Below, piece by piece: positions 1-8,686 of a DNA stretch of 64,000 nt. A program made the position numbers and the translations under genes. Numbering within the stretch: position 1 is the first letter of the stretch; each line of letters begins with the position of its first letter. A model generated the notes under the pieces. It made no database searches. It saw only the letters and a list, made by a program, of their open reading frames with translations, and had not been told where the DNA came from. Source of the stretch: Lientehia hominis (GTDB lineage Bacteria > Bacillota > Clostridia > Lachnospirales > Lachnospiraceae). The stretch spans positions 186,001 to 250,000 of the forward strand of contig NZ_JAJNOR010000006.1 of NCBI RefSeq assembly GCF_021044755.1, written 5' to 3'.

Positions 1-29
1 TATTCCTTTGGTAATTCCGGTATTGCCAT
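1..29 (-). CDS. Start of a gene running off the window
   Basis: Only nine codons are visible, reading Met-Ala-Ile-Pro-Glu-Leu-Pro-Lys-Glu before the window edge. The call rests on a strong GGAGG ribosome binding site five bases before the ATG and on its position 24 bases after the stop of the S1-domain gene, in the same orientation. It is probably the next gene of that operon. Nothing can be said about its function. Confidence 0.5.
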
Positions 30-53
30 AGCTTCCTCCCCCGGCGTCAGGAT

Positions 54-965
54 TTAATCCAGTTTAAAGCCTTTCAGCAAAGCTCCCAGGCTGGTAGAAG
101 CCTGACCGTCTTCCGTATACTCCGCACCGGCCGCCGTATCCTCCGGCTCCGTCACGTCTTGCAGCGCTTTCATGCTCAGACTCAGTTTCCCGTCCTTGAG
201 TGCGGTAATCTTTACCGTCACACGCTGTCCCACGCTCAGCACCGCTGAAGGAGATTTGATCCTTTTATCGCTGATCTGCGACACATGAAGAAGTCCTGTT
301 GCCCCATTGTCAAGCTTAACAAATGCCCCATAATTCTGGATGGATTCAACCACACCTTCTGAAACCGCCCCAACTTCACAGGACGCTATCTTTTTCTGCT
401 TCTCTGCCATTTTTCTGGCGTACGCTAATTCCCTGGCAGAAAGCACCAGCTTCTTCGCCTCTCTGTCCACCGTGATGACCTGTACTTCCAGCTCCCGTCC
501 AAGCCAGTCTTCCAAATTTTCCACATATGAGCTGTCCAGCTTGGATGCCGGAATGAAGCCGCGGATGCCTTCTACATACGCTACCGCGCCGCCCTTCACA
601 ATCCCGTCCACTTTGACCTGCAGCGTGCTTTTATCTTCAAAGCACCTCTCCATTTTCTCCCAGGCCAGCATATCATTCGCTTCCTTTTTAGACAGAAGAA
701 TATGTCCGTGTCCATCATCAGTCTTAATGACAGTCGCCGTCACTTCTTCCCCCATCTGTACCGTCTCCTTTAACACACAGTCAGGGGCATTGCTGTAATG
801 CTCTTTTGTGATTATCCCCTCTGTATAGGACTGAAGGTCCAGCGTGATCTCATCTTCGCTGACACCGATCACTGTCCCTGTCAGGATGTCCCCTTCTTCT
901 ACCCTTTTAAAGGAGGCATCCAGCTCCTTTTTGTAATCATCCATTGTTTCCATGCGTTCTTCCAT
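54..965 (-). CDS. S1 RNA-binding domain protein (three S1 repeats)
   Basis: A 303-residue cytoplasmic protein with three S1-type OB folds at about residues 24-93, 113-179 and 199-267. The third is the most canonical (VGAVSEGVVESIQNYGAFVKL, then GLLHVSQIS); the second has the GFIPASKLD signature. The C-terminal tail is acidic. Clostridial proteins of this layout are annotated as ribosomal protein S1 or S1-like; full S1 has four to six repeats, so a short S1-like translation or RNA-turnover factor is the safer call. The ATG at 965 follows GGGAGGGAGACC, a strong ribosome binding site. Confidence 0.85.
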   Translation of the reverse strand: MEERMETMDDYKKELDASFKRVEEGDILTGTVIGVSEDEITLDLQSYTEGIITKEHYSNAPDCVLKETVQMGEEVTATVIKTDDGHGHILLSKKEANDMLAWEKMERCFEDKSTLQVKVDGIVKGGAVAYVEGIRGFIPASKLDSSYVENLEDWLGRELEVQVITVDREAKKLVLSARELAYARKMAEKQKKIASCEVGAVSEGVVESIQNYGAFVKLDNGATGLLHVSQISDKRIKSPSAVLSVGQRVTVKITALKDGKLSLSMKALQDVTEPEDTAAGAEYTEDGQASTSLGALLKGFKLD

Positions 966-1107
966 TGGTCTCCCTCCCGGTTCATGTTATTGTTACATTC
1001 ATCATATCATTATTTTTCCATGATGGCAATCTTCCGGTCTGAATTCCATAGAGTTTCTATGGCGGAGATCCCTTCTGCTTTCCTTCTGCGCCCCGGCCTT
1101 TCTGCCG

Positions 1108-1965
1108 TCAGATCCTTGCGAATGTGGCGTCCTTCGGTTCCAGGCGAAGAGGAGGGAAGGGAGACTGGTCCGGATACCCTATGTCTACGTATGTCACCAC
1201 CTGTATCTCCTCCGGAATCTGAAACCGTTCTGTCAGGCGCCTGCGCATCTTGGGGTTAAAGGTCAGCCATGTGCCGCCCAGCCCGTAAGCATGAGCTGCC
1301 AAAACAATGTTCTGGCCGGCGGCCCCGCAGTCAAGCAGCTGATTATATTCCGGCATGGCCTGATTCCCGCGGTAATTTCTCATATCCTGAAGAAGTACGA
1401 TATGCACAGGTCCTCCCGGTATGTCGCTCCCTCTGAAAAGCCCCGGTTCTGACTCCTCCCGGACAACCAGATAACGAATGGACTGAAGATTGCAGGCATG
1501 GGCCGCCCATAGTCCCGCTCTCAGTATTTTGTCAATAATCTCGTCGGGAACCCTCCGGGAAATATCCCAGTGGCGGACCGAACGGCGTTCGTATAATGTG
1601 CGTTCAAATACTGGAATCTCCTCTTCCGTCAGCCATTTCGGCTCATACTCAGATAAATCCAGATTTCCGCCCTCTGTCAGGATACCGGCGAACTCCAATA
1701 ATTTATTCACATAACAATATTCGGGAAAGTCATGGGAAAGTCCCCTTTTCTCCCATACCCGCAGATATTTTTTCGCAGTTTCAAGCTGCTTGTCCGGAAA
1801 CGTTTTTTTTCTGTAGGCGCACTCATACAGCTGAATTTCCATCGTATGGTGGCACCGTTCCCGAAAACGGGCCCGGAATTCCACTTCATCCATGGACAAA
1901 AGCTCCTCTTCTGTCCGTTCAAACAAACCTTTAATTTCTTCCTGTGTCATTTTTTCCACATCCAT
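1108..1965 (-). CDS. Nitroreductase family protein with N-terminal extension
   Basis: A 285-residue protein. Its C-terminal part, from about residue 125, is a nitroreductase fold: YERRSVRHW is the FMN phosphate-binding start, followed by the helix with LRAGLWAAHACNLQS, and a glycine-rich GLGGTWLTFNP segment near the end. The first 120 residues are charged and helical with several Cys and His residues, and are not part of the usual 170-200 residue nitroreductase core. Family members use FMN and NAD(P)H to reduce nitro compounds, quinones or flavins, but the substrate here is unknown. Start chosen at an ATG behind AAGGGAAGG. It stands alone, divergent from the efflux operon. Confidence 0.8.
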   Translation of the reverse strand: MDVEKMTQEEIKGLFERTEEELLSMDEVEFRARFRERCHHTMEIQLYECAYRKKTFPDKQLETAKKYLRVWEKRGLSHDFPEYCYVNKLLEFAGILTEGGNLDLSEYEPKWLTEEEIPVFERTLYERRSVRHWDISRRVPDEIIDKILRAGLWAAHACNLQSIRYLVVREESEPGLFRGSDIPGGPVHIVLLQDMRNYRGNQAMPEYNQLLDCGAAGQNIVLAAHAYGLGGTWLTFNPKMRRRLTERFQIPEEIQVVTYVDIGYPDQSPFPPLRLEPKDATFARI

Positions 1966-2347
1966 GTTTGACCTTCCCTTCTCTCGTAAAATTGTCCCCG
2001 GCAGCGGGCCGGCGTATTTTCAGATATTTTTGTCATAAATCCACCTCCGTATTTCCATTGTATCATAATCAGCGTAAAAATCTATAGAAATCGATTTCAT
2101 TTATTATTTCATATAAAGTTTTTATTATAATTAGTCTACATTGATTTTAATATATTTTGTATATTTGCTATTACAATCGATTTCATTTTGATTTATTTAA
2201 AAAACAGTTCAACGACACCTTTCTCAGCAAAAAAATACAGATTCTTCGGACAATCATAATTAATTAAGGAATCTTAATAATTTATCAGTTTATATATCCT
2301 TTCTGTTCTGGTAAACTATAAAAAAGTATGGTAAATGGAGGATATAT
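1966..2347. promoter_or_regulatory. AT-rich divergent intergenic region with paired cre-like sites
   Basis: This 382-base gap separates the nitroreductase gene from the efflux operon. It is much more AT-rich than its surroundings. Two copies of ATCGATTTCATTT lie 86 bases apart (2090-2102 and 2176-2188). In the longer context 2086-2099 matches the CcpA cre consensus TGWAANCGNTNWCA at 13 of 14 positions and contains the perfect palindrome GAAATCGATTTC; 2172-2185 matches at 12 of 14. They could equally be sites for another LacI-type regulator. A TGGAGGAT ribosome binding site ends just before 2348. No convincing -35/-10 pair was singled out. Confidence 0.5.
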
Positions 2348-3691
2348 ATGAAAAAGAAAGTCATCATAGGCATCGGCATCGTTGTGCTGGCTGTCATAGC
2401 AGGACTGGTCATCTGGAGAGTTACAGTCTCCAATAAGCCGGGCGGAGACGACGAGGCCGCTTTATACGCTGATTCTGTCAGTATGCTGACAGGCACCGGC
2501 CTTGGTACACAAAACAGGTTTGCCGGAGTGATCGAAGCTCAGAACACGCTGAAGATCCGCCTGGAATCGGAACAGACGGTCAAAGAGATATTTGTGGAAA
2601 AAGGCCAGTCCGTGGACGTTGGAACGCCTCTCTTTCAGTATGATACGGAAGATATGGGCATGAAGCTGGAGCAGGCGCAGCTGGAACTGGAAAAAATCTC
2701 CAACGGAATCGATACGCTGAACGCCCAGATTGAAACCCTCACAAAAGAAAAGAAGAACGCTCCTTCCAGCGAACAGCTGTCTTTTACCACTCAAATCCAG
2801 GAGCTTCAGACAAATGTGAAGCAGGAAGAGTATAATTACAAAGTTAAGGAGCTGGAAATCGGGAGGCTGCAGAAATCCATCGAATCCGCTGTAGTGAATT
2901 CCACCATCGCAGGTATCGTACAGGAAATCAATGAAAATCCGTCATATGACAGCTACACCGGAGAACAGCAGGCTTTCATGAGCATCCTGGCTGTTGGAAA
3001 GTACCGGGTAAAGGGAAGCATCAGCGAGCAGAACATGCGTAATTTTTACGTGGGTATGCCTGTCATCGTCCACTCCAGAGTAGATGATTCCCTTATCTGG
3101 TCCGGCACTGTGGATACCATTGACACAGAAAAGCCCATCACCGGCAGCAGCGACGGCATGGTGGTCTCTTCCGGTTCAGATTCCAGTGTACAGGCTACCA
3201 AATATCCCTTCTATGTGACACTGGATTCCAGCGACGGCTTGATGCTGGGCCAGCATGTATACCTGGAACCGAATCTGGGACAAGGAGAGGAAAAGGACGG
3301 CATGTGGCTCATGAGCTCCTACATTGTTCAGGATGACGGAGACCCCTATGTATGGGCCGCGGGATCAGACGGAAAATTGGAAAAACGTCCCGTATCCCTC
3401 GGGGACCACGATGAAGAGATGGATACTTATAAGATCCTGGACGGCCTTAAGGCTTCCGATTATATCGTTTGGCCCAGCGAAGACTGCAAAAAGGGCGCGA
3501 CTGTGTATAAAAACGACGGTTCAATGCCCCAGGGCAATTTCGGCGGTGATATGGAGGTTCTGCCCGGCGGTGAGGAAAATGGTGTGATCGGCGGTATGGA
3601 CGGAGAAGCAGACGGCGCCATGAACAACGTTCCGGAGGGTGATGATTCTGCCGTCAACGCCCCTTCAAAGGAAATGGAGGAAACACCATGA
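2348..3691 (+). CDS. HlyD/MacA-type periplasmic-adaptor-like efflux protein
   Basis: A 447-residue membrane-anchored adaptor. One transmembrane helix spans residues 5-24. A split barrel-sandwich (lipoyl-like) domain lies at about 65-100 and 182-215, interrupted by a coiled-coil hairpin at 104-180, then beta-barrel domains from about 215 to 375. The tail after residue 390 is acidic and rich in Gly and Met. In Gram-positives such proteins work with a MacB-type ABC exporter at the cell surface; no outer membrane partner is expected. The stop overlaps the next gene's ATG (ATGA), showing tight coupling with the ATPase. Exported substrate unknown. Confidence 0.85.
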   Translation: MKKKVIIGIGIVVLAVIAGLVIWRVTVSNKPGGDDEAALYADSVSMLTGTGLGTQNRFAGVIEAQNTLKIRLESEQTVKEIFVEKGQSVDVGTPLFQYDTEDMGMKLEQAQLELEKISNGIDTLNAQIETLTKEKKNAPSSEQLSFTTQIQELQTNVKQEEYNYKVKELEIGRLQKSIESAVVNSTIAGIVQEINENPSYDSYTGEQQAFMSILAVGKYRVKGSISEQNMRNFYVGMPVIVHSRVDDSLIWSGTVDTIDTEKPITGSSDGMVVSSGSDSSVQATKYPFYVTLDSSDGLMLGQHVYLEPNLGQGEEKDGMWLMSSYIVQDDGDPYVWAAGSDGKLEKRPVSLGDHDEEMDTYKILDGLKASDYIVWPSEDCKKGATVYKNDGSMPQGNFGGDMEVLPGGEENGVIGGMDGEADGAMNNVPEGDDSAVNAPSKEMEETP

Positions 3692-4377
3692 TTTTAGAAC
3701 TTGACCATATTTTCAAGGATTATATCCAGGGCAAGCTGGTGGTTCCCGTGTTAAAGGATGTGACTCTTCATGTGGAAGAGGGCGAGTATGTGGCCATCAT
3801 GGGGCCTTCCGGCTCCGGCAAGACTACCCTCATGAATATCATCGGTTGTCTAGATACGCCCACCTCCGGCAGCTGCCGTCTGAACGGCAGCGATCTGCTG
3901 CATCATAAAGATAAAGAAATGTCCAGAGTCCGCAACCGGTCCATCGGTTTCGTGTTCCAGAGCTTCAATCTTCTCCCCAGACAAAGCGCACTGGACAATG
4001 TATCGCTGCCCCTTCTCTACGCGGGAGTATCACGAAAAGAGAGAAAAGAGCGGGCGGCTCAGGCTCTGGCCAAGGTGGGTCTTGAAGACCGTATGGATTT
4101 TAAACCCACCCAGCTTTCCGGCGGCCAAAAACAGCGTGTGGCAATCGCCCGCGCCATGGTCACTAAGCCTTCGATCCTGCTGGCCGACGAACCCACCGGT
4201 GCGCTGGATACCGCTTCCGGCCTCCAGGTCATGGAACTGTTCGAACAGCTGAACACCGAAGGCATGACCGTCATCATGATTACTCATGATCCCGAAATCG
4301 CGGCTCACGCCAAACGGACCGTACACATCCGGGACGGTATCCTGAGCAGTGAATGCAGAGAGGAGGGATTAGCATGA
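3688..4377 (+). CDS. ABC transporter ATP-binding protein, MacB/LolD type
   Basis: A 229-residue ATPase of the family that energises FtsX-like permeases (antimicrobial peptide, macrolide and lipoprotein systems). Walker A is GPSGSGKTT at 39-47, the Q-loop is FVFQSFNLLPR, the signature is LSGGQKQRVAIARA, and Walker B is ILLADEPTGALD followed by a His-containing ITHD switch. The length is normal. It overlaps both neighbours by four bases (ATGA at each end), so the four genes 2348-7516 almost certainly form one transcript and one export complex. Confidence 0.93.
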   Translation: MILELDHIFKDYIQGKLVVPVLKDVTLHVEEGEYVAIMGPSGSGKTTLMNIIGCLDTPTSGSCRLNGSDLLHHKDKEMSRVRNRSIGFVFQSFNLLPRQSALDNVSLPLLYAGVSRKERKERAAQALAKVGLEDRMDFKPTQLSGGQKQRVAIARAMVTKPSILLADEPTGALDTASGLQVMELFEQLNTEGMTVIMITHDPEIAAHAKRTVHIRDGILSSECREEGLA

Positions 4378-6248
4378 GATCCTCCAGGAAAAAACTCATT
4401 ATCATCCTGGTATCAGTCCTTCTCGTAGTCGTCCTTGCGTGCGGAGGCATCTTCTATGCGGTAAAGCACAGCGGAAAACCGGTGCAGGTGGCCCCTGCCA
4501 GCGCTATGAACCAGGGCTATTGGGATAACAATTCCGATATTTCCCCCTACGGGAATGTCACCACCAACATGAATCAGGAGATCCGATATGATGAATCCCT
4601 GATCATCACTAAAATATACGTAAAAGAAGGGGATACCGTAAAGACCGGCGATCCTCTTATCGCCTATGATACTTCCCTTGTTTCCCTGGAACTGGAGATG
4701 AAACAGATGCAGATAGACGGCATCGGCCTGAATATCCAGAATGTCCAGGCAGAGCTGGACCAGCTGCGGAAGACAAAGCCGGTGGCATTCGCTTCTCCGA
4801 GTCCGCTTGCCGGTATGGCTCTGGCCTCCTCCGCCACAGACCCCACCAGCCCTACCGATCCCACGGAACCATCTTCCTCCCCGGAACCCCTGCAGGGCAG
4901 TGTATACGGCTCCGTCACCCCGGAATCCATCCCTTACAAGGGAACCGGGACAGCGGAGGATCCATACCGGTACTATGTATTTCCCGAAAACGGAAAGGCT
5001 TCTGTGTCCATTAGCAGAGAATACTTGAAAAAGGCGCTGGGAGAAAAAACGGTTTCTGTTTTTGATACGGTGGACGACGGCAAGCTTCCCACTAAGATTG
5101 TAAGCTCCTGGGAAATGAACTTTGAAACTATCACGGAACTTGTCCAGCCCTCCATAGGCACAGAATTCCCCGAAGAGCTCCATGGACAGACGATCTATGA
5201 TGAGATCACGGCAGAATCCATTCCCTATAATGCGGAGACGGCTGACGGCTCCGAGGCCTCACCTTACCGGTTCCTCTGCGCTCCCGGAGCTTCGGCTGAC
5301 GCTTCTTTCCTTTCTGCCGCCCTGGAGAACCAGACTGTTTCCATCTTTGATGTAGTTGATAATGTGGATAATCCGACCCGCATCCTTTACTTCTGGACTT
5401 TAAACGGAAAGAATTTAAATCCGGATGAGCCGGAAGACCCGGACATTCCTGACGATCCTGGATTTGACGGTCCTGACATCGATATTCCTGACATCAATGT
5501 TCCCACCGGTCCTACTAAAGAAGAGCTGCAGAAACAGATCAAGGAAAAGGAAGAGGCTCTCAAATCTCTCAGCCTTGATAAGCGGACGGCGGAGCTGGAG
5601 CTGAAGCAGCTTCAAAAAAAGATGGATGACGGTGTGATCACCAGCACAGTGGACGGCACGGTAAAATCTGTACTGGACGAAGAAACCGCCAAGCTGGAAA
5701 GTTCTCCTCTCATCACCGTCACCGGAGAGGAGGGGTTTTATATCACTGGCTCTGTGGCCGAGACATCTCTGGAGAAGATCGCCAAGGGTATGTCAGTTTC
5801 AGTGACTTCCTGGAATTCCGGAATGACATATGACGCTGCCATTACAAGTGTGAGCAATTCTCCCGCTTCCGGAAACGGCTATGGCAATGGAAATCCCAAC
5901 ATGTCCTATTATCCTTTTACCGCTGTCATCAAGGGTGACGCGGAGCTGCAGAACGGCGAAGGCGTAGATTTATCCGTGGAAGGCATGGGGACTCCTTCTT
6001 TTGAGGATGTCCTGTATCTCTCTCAGGCGTTCGTCCGGGAGGAAGGGAACCAATATTATGTCTATAAAAAGGGCGAAGACGGCCTGCTCACCAAGCAGTA
6101 TATTGAAGCCGGAAAGATCGTCTACGGAAGTATCGAGATCAAGTCCGGTCTGAATATGGAGGATGAGATTGCGTTCCCATACGGCAAAGACGTGAAAGAA
6201 GGCGCCAAGACGGAATCCGTCGACTCGCTTTATAACTATGGAATGTAG
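4374..6248 (+). CDS. Second HlyD-type adaptor, with a duplicated module inserted in the hairpin
   Basis: A 624-residue adaptor, unusually long for the family. Residues 8-29 form the membrane anchor; a half-lipoyl domain is at about 72-105 and its partner at about 420-455. The two coiled-coil strands (106-135 and 380-418) are separated by a 245-residue insert. The insert begins with a Pro/Ser/Thr linker (FASPSPLAG to SSSPEP), then carries two related modules of about 75 residues (178-252 and 275-349), each starting with TPESIPY or TAESIPY and ending in a VSVFD/VSIFD, DNPTRI-like stretch. An Asp/Pro linker follows. Start at 4374 has AGGAGGG upstream and overlaps the ATPase stop; an in-frame start at 4353 lacks such a site. 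Confidence 0.82.
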   Translation: MRSSRKKLIIILVSVLLVVVLACGGIFYAVKHSGKPVQVAPASAMNQGYWDNNSDISPYGNVTTNMNQEIRYDESLIITKIYVKEGDTVKTGDPLIAYDTSLVSLELEMKQMQIDGIGLNIQNVQAELDQLRKTKPVAFASPSPLAGMALASSATDPTSPTDPTEPSSSPEPLQGSVYGSVTPESIPYKGTGTAEDPYRYYVFPENGKASVSISREYLKKALGEKTVSVFDTVDDGKLPTKIVSSWEMNFETITELVQPSIGTEFPEELHGQTIYDEITAESIPYNAETADGSEASPYRFLCAPGASADASFLSAALENQTVSIFDVVDNVDNPTRILYFWTLNGKNLNPDEPEDPDIPDDPGFDGPDIDIPDINVPTGPTKEELQKQIKEKEEALKSLSLDKRTAELELKQLQKKMDDGVITSTVDGTVKSVLDEETAKLESSPLITVTGEEGFYITGSVAETSLEKIAKGMSVSVTSWNSGMTYDAAITSVSNSPASGNGYGNGNPNMSYYPFTAVIKGDAELQNGEGVDLSVEGMGTPSFEDVLYLSQAFVREEGNQYYVYKKGEDGLLTKQYIEAGKIVYGSIEIKSGLNMEDEIAFPYGKDVKEGAKTESVDSLYNYGM

Positions 6249-6259
6249 GAGGAGGACCC

Positions 6260-7516
6260 ATGTTAGAAAATATACGATTATCCTTTCAGGGAATCTGGGC
6301 CCATAAGCTCCGTTCCTTTTTGACGATGCTGGGCATCATCATCGGCATCGGTTCTATCATCGCCATCGTGTCTACGATCAAAGGCACCAATGAACAGATC
6401 AAGCAAAATCTGGTCGGCGCCGGAAACAACGCGGTGAAAATACAGCTGTATCAGGGCGACTGGCCAATGGATCTCACTTATACCAGTCCGCCGGACGGCG
6501 TACCCGTTATCATCCCGGAAGTCCGTGAAGAAATCCTCGGCTTGCCTGAGGTCATTGAGGCCTCTCTCTACTACACGCGGAACGAGTACAGTGCGGTCTT
6601 CAACGGTTCACAGACGCTTACCGGAGGCAATATCGTGGGTATAGACAATCATTACCTGGATGTCTATGGGTATCAGATCACCAAAGGCCGCGGCTTCACT
6701 GACAAGGATTTTACCGACAGCCGGAAGGTAGTGCTGCTGGACAAAACGGCATCGTCCAATTTGTTTCAGGGAGAAGATCCCATCGGCAGGACTGTCGAGA
6801 TCAAAGGCGAACCGTTCACGGTGATCGGCCTGATCGGACAGAAAGCCGGTTTTGAACCGGTCATAAATTCTTTAGAGGACTATGAGCGCTATGCGTCCAA
6901 TTACTCCAGCGGCCTGGTCTGCGTCCCCGACGCCATCTGGCCAGTCCTGTACCAGTACGACGAACCACAGAACCTGGTGGTCCGTGCCGCCAGTACCGAC
7001 GACATGACCGCTGCCGGTGAAAAAGCTTCTGACATCCTGAACGGCTATTTGTATGTATCGGACGAAACCATAAAATATAAAGGCGAAGATCTGCTCGAGC
7101 AGGCAAATAAGCTTCAGGAGCTCAGCGCGGCGACCAACAGACAGCTGATCTGGATTGCCAGCATCTCCCTGCTGGTTGGCGGAATCGGCGTCATGAACAT
7201 CATGCTGGTGTCTGTCACAGAACGTACCCGGGAAATCGGCCTAAAAAAGGCTCTGGGCGCCAGAAAGACCCGCATCCTTGGACAGTTCCTGACCGAAGCC
7301 GCAGTGCTCACCGGCCTGGGCGGCGTTCTGGGAATCGGCGCCGGTATCGGCCTGGCCTACATCATCTCGAGTCTGTCCCAGGCTCCGGTGGCCATCAGCA
7401 TTCCGGCTATCGTAGTGTCCGTGGTATTTTCCACCTTGATCGGCCTTATATTCGGAATCATTCCTTCCTTTAAAGCGGCCAATCTGAACCCCATCGATGC
7501 GTTGAGACACGAATAA
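6260..7516 (+). CDS. MacB-type ABC transporter permease (FtsX family)
   Basis: A 418-residue permease with the typical MacB layout: an N-terminal helix (LRSFLTMLGIIIGIGSIIAIV, about 19-40), a large extracytoplasmic MacB_PCD domain to about residue 290, then three C-terminal helices. The segment between helices has the conserved VSVTERTREIGLKKALGARK coupling motif. It starts 11 bases after the adaptor gene behind GGAGGAGG, and is the last gene of the operon. With the ATPase and two adaptors it should form an efflux complex; the substrate (peptide, antibiotic or lipid-like) cannot be inferred. Confidence 0.92.
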   Translation: MLENIRLSFQGIWAHKLRSFLTMLGIIIGIGSIIAIVSTIKGTNEQIKQNLVGAGNNAVKIQLYQGDWPMDLTYTSPPDGVPVIIPEVREEILGLPEVIEASLYYTRNEYSAVFNGSQTLTGGNIVGIDNHYLDVYGYQITKGRGFTDKDFTDSRKVVLLDKTASSNLFQGEDPIGRTVEIKGEPFTVIGLIGQKAGFEPVINSLEDYERYASNYSSGLVCVPDAIWPVLYQYDEPQNLVVRAASTDDMTAAGEKASDILNGYLYVSDETIKYKGEDLLEQANKLQELSAATNRQLIWIASISLLVGGIGVMNIMLVSVTERTREIGLKKALGARKTRILGQFLTEAAVLTGLGGVLGIGAGIGLAYIISSLSQAPVAISIPAIVVSVVFSTLIGLIFGIIPSFKAANLNPIDALRHE

Positions 7517-7536
7517 TACTCCATGGCATCAAAAAC

Positions 7537-7572
7537 AGGGCTGCCGCACTAAGCAATTAGTGCGGCAGCCCT
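7537..7572. terminator. Bidirectional terminator between convergent operons
   Basis: A 16-base-pair perfect stem (AGGGCTGCCGCACTAA on the left arm) closed by a GCAA loop, flanked by an A-rich stretch on the left and T-rich sequence on the right. It lies between the ends of the efflux operon (plus) and the sugar ABC operon (minus), so it can serve both. Confidence 0.88.
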
Positions 7573-7591
7573 CTGTTATTCTATTCTGTTC

Positions 7592-8653
7592 TTAATTTTT
7601 TATTGCTTCGTCAACTTCTTCCTGAGTCAGCGCTCCTTGTTCAATATAAAAGTCAATGTATTCGTCCACGTTGTCTTTTGTGATCAGAATCGTATCAATG
7701 GACTCTTCGATCACTTCGTCCTCTCCTTTTAAAAGTCTGGCTGCTGCCGCCAGGTTCTTTTCCGCCAGCTCTTTTGTGTTCTGCATCACAGTTGCCGTAT
7801 AAGTACCTTTCTTAATAGCCAGAAGTGCTTCGGGCACCGCATCTACTCCGTATGTCTGGATGTCTTTGTAGTCGGGATTGTCCTTTACTACTTCGTAACA
7901 GGACATGGCCAGCGCGTCGCCGATGGTGAGCACTACGTCAATCTTTCCATAAGACTGTACCCAGTCTTCCATTGTCGCCATAAAGGTGCCTTCATCCGCA
8001 CGGTCTGTGATTTTCTCCGCCAGGATCTCGCAGTCCGGGCGCTGTTTCACAAAAATATCCTTATACGCTTTCAGCCTGGACTCTGTATGAAGGTTTCCGG
8101 GATTGCAGGAAAGGATGACCACTCTTGCGTTTTCCGGCGCTTTTTCTACGGCCAGTTCAGCCAGAACTCTCCCCTGATCGTAAGGATCCGCGTCAATCCA
8201 GGAACCGCCCTCCACTTCACGGATTCCGGCGTTCGTGGTAATACATTTGATTCCCGCATCCACAACCTTCTGAGCATAAGGAAGCTGCAGATCTCCGTCG
8301 TTTGGCTGGATAATAATACAGTCGTATTCCTTTGTAATGCAGGTTTCGATCAAAGTATTTTCTTTCGCACTGTCCGATTCCGCATCCAGGATATCCAACG
8401 TGAACAGGTCTTTATAATTTGCCTCCCATTCTTCTTCCATGGACTTTGCAATCCTGGCGGCAAAGCTGTCCGCCATGTTTCTTGAAATAAACGCTACCTT
8501 ATACGTTTCCCCGCCAGATGCTTCCTTCGTACTTCCTGTTTCCGTTTTCGTCTCCCCAGATACCGCTTTTGTTTCCTTCTTATCACCGCCCCCACAGGCT
8601 GACATAGAAAGGACCATACATACTGCCATCAATACTGCCAACAACTTTTTCAT
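7592..8653 (-). CDS. Sugar ABC transporter substrate-binding lipoprotein (RbsB-like)
   Basis: A 353-residue extracytoplasmic binding protein. The signal peptide ends in a lipobox with the lipidated Cys at residue 20 (LSMSAC-GGG), followed by a Thr/Glu/Lys/Gly-rich linker. The mature part is a type I periplasmic binding fold related to ribose/galactose binders (VAFISRNMADSFAARI, then YDCIIIQPNDG). Last gene of a dehydrogenase, ATPase, permease, binder operon. The ligand is probably a pentose, polyol or similar sugar, judged only from the co-transcribed dehydrogenase and the divergent kinase. Confidence 0.9.
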   Translation of the reverse strand: MKKLLAVLMAVCMVLSMSACGGGDKKETKAVSGETKTETGSTKEASGGETYKVAFISRNMADSFAARIAKSMEEEWEANYKDLFTLDILDAESDSAKENTLIETCITKEYDCIIIQPNDGDLQLPYAQKVVDAGIKCITTNAGIREVEGGSWIDADPYDQGRVLAELAVEKAPENARVVILSCNPGNLHTESRLKAYKDIFVKQRPDCEILAEKITDRADEGTFMATMEDWVQSYGKIDVVLTIGDALAMSCYEVVKDNPDYKDIQTYGVDAVPEALLAIKKGTYTATVMQNTKELAEKNLAAAARLLKGEDEVIEESIDTILITKDNVDEYIDFYIEQGALTQEEVDEAIKN

Positions 8654-8686
8654 TTTTCTTCCTCCTTTTTGAGTGGTTGTATCTGC

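Noticed and set aside
340..798. Plus-strand frame opposite the S1-domain gene
   Set aside because: Ser/Thr-rich translation with no domain and no ribosome site; the opposite strand encodes a clear S1 protein.
4413..5183. Minus-strand frame of 256 residues within the second adaptor gene
   Set aside because: Lies wholly inside a well-supported coding gene, has no recognisable motif, and its codon pattern is that of an antisense shadow.
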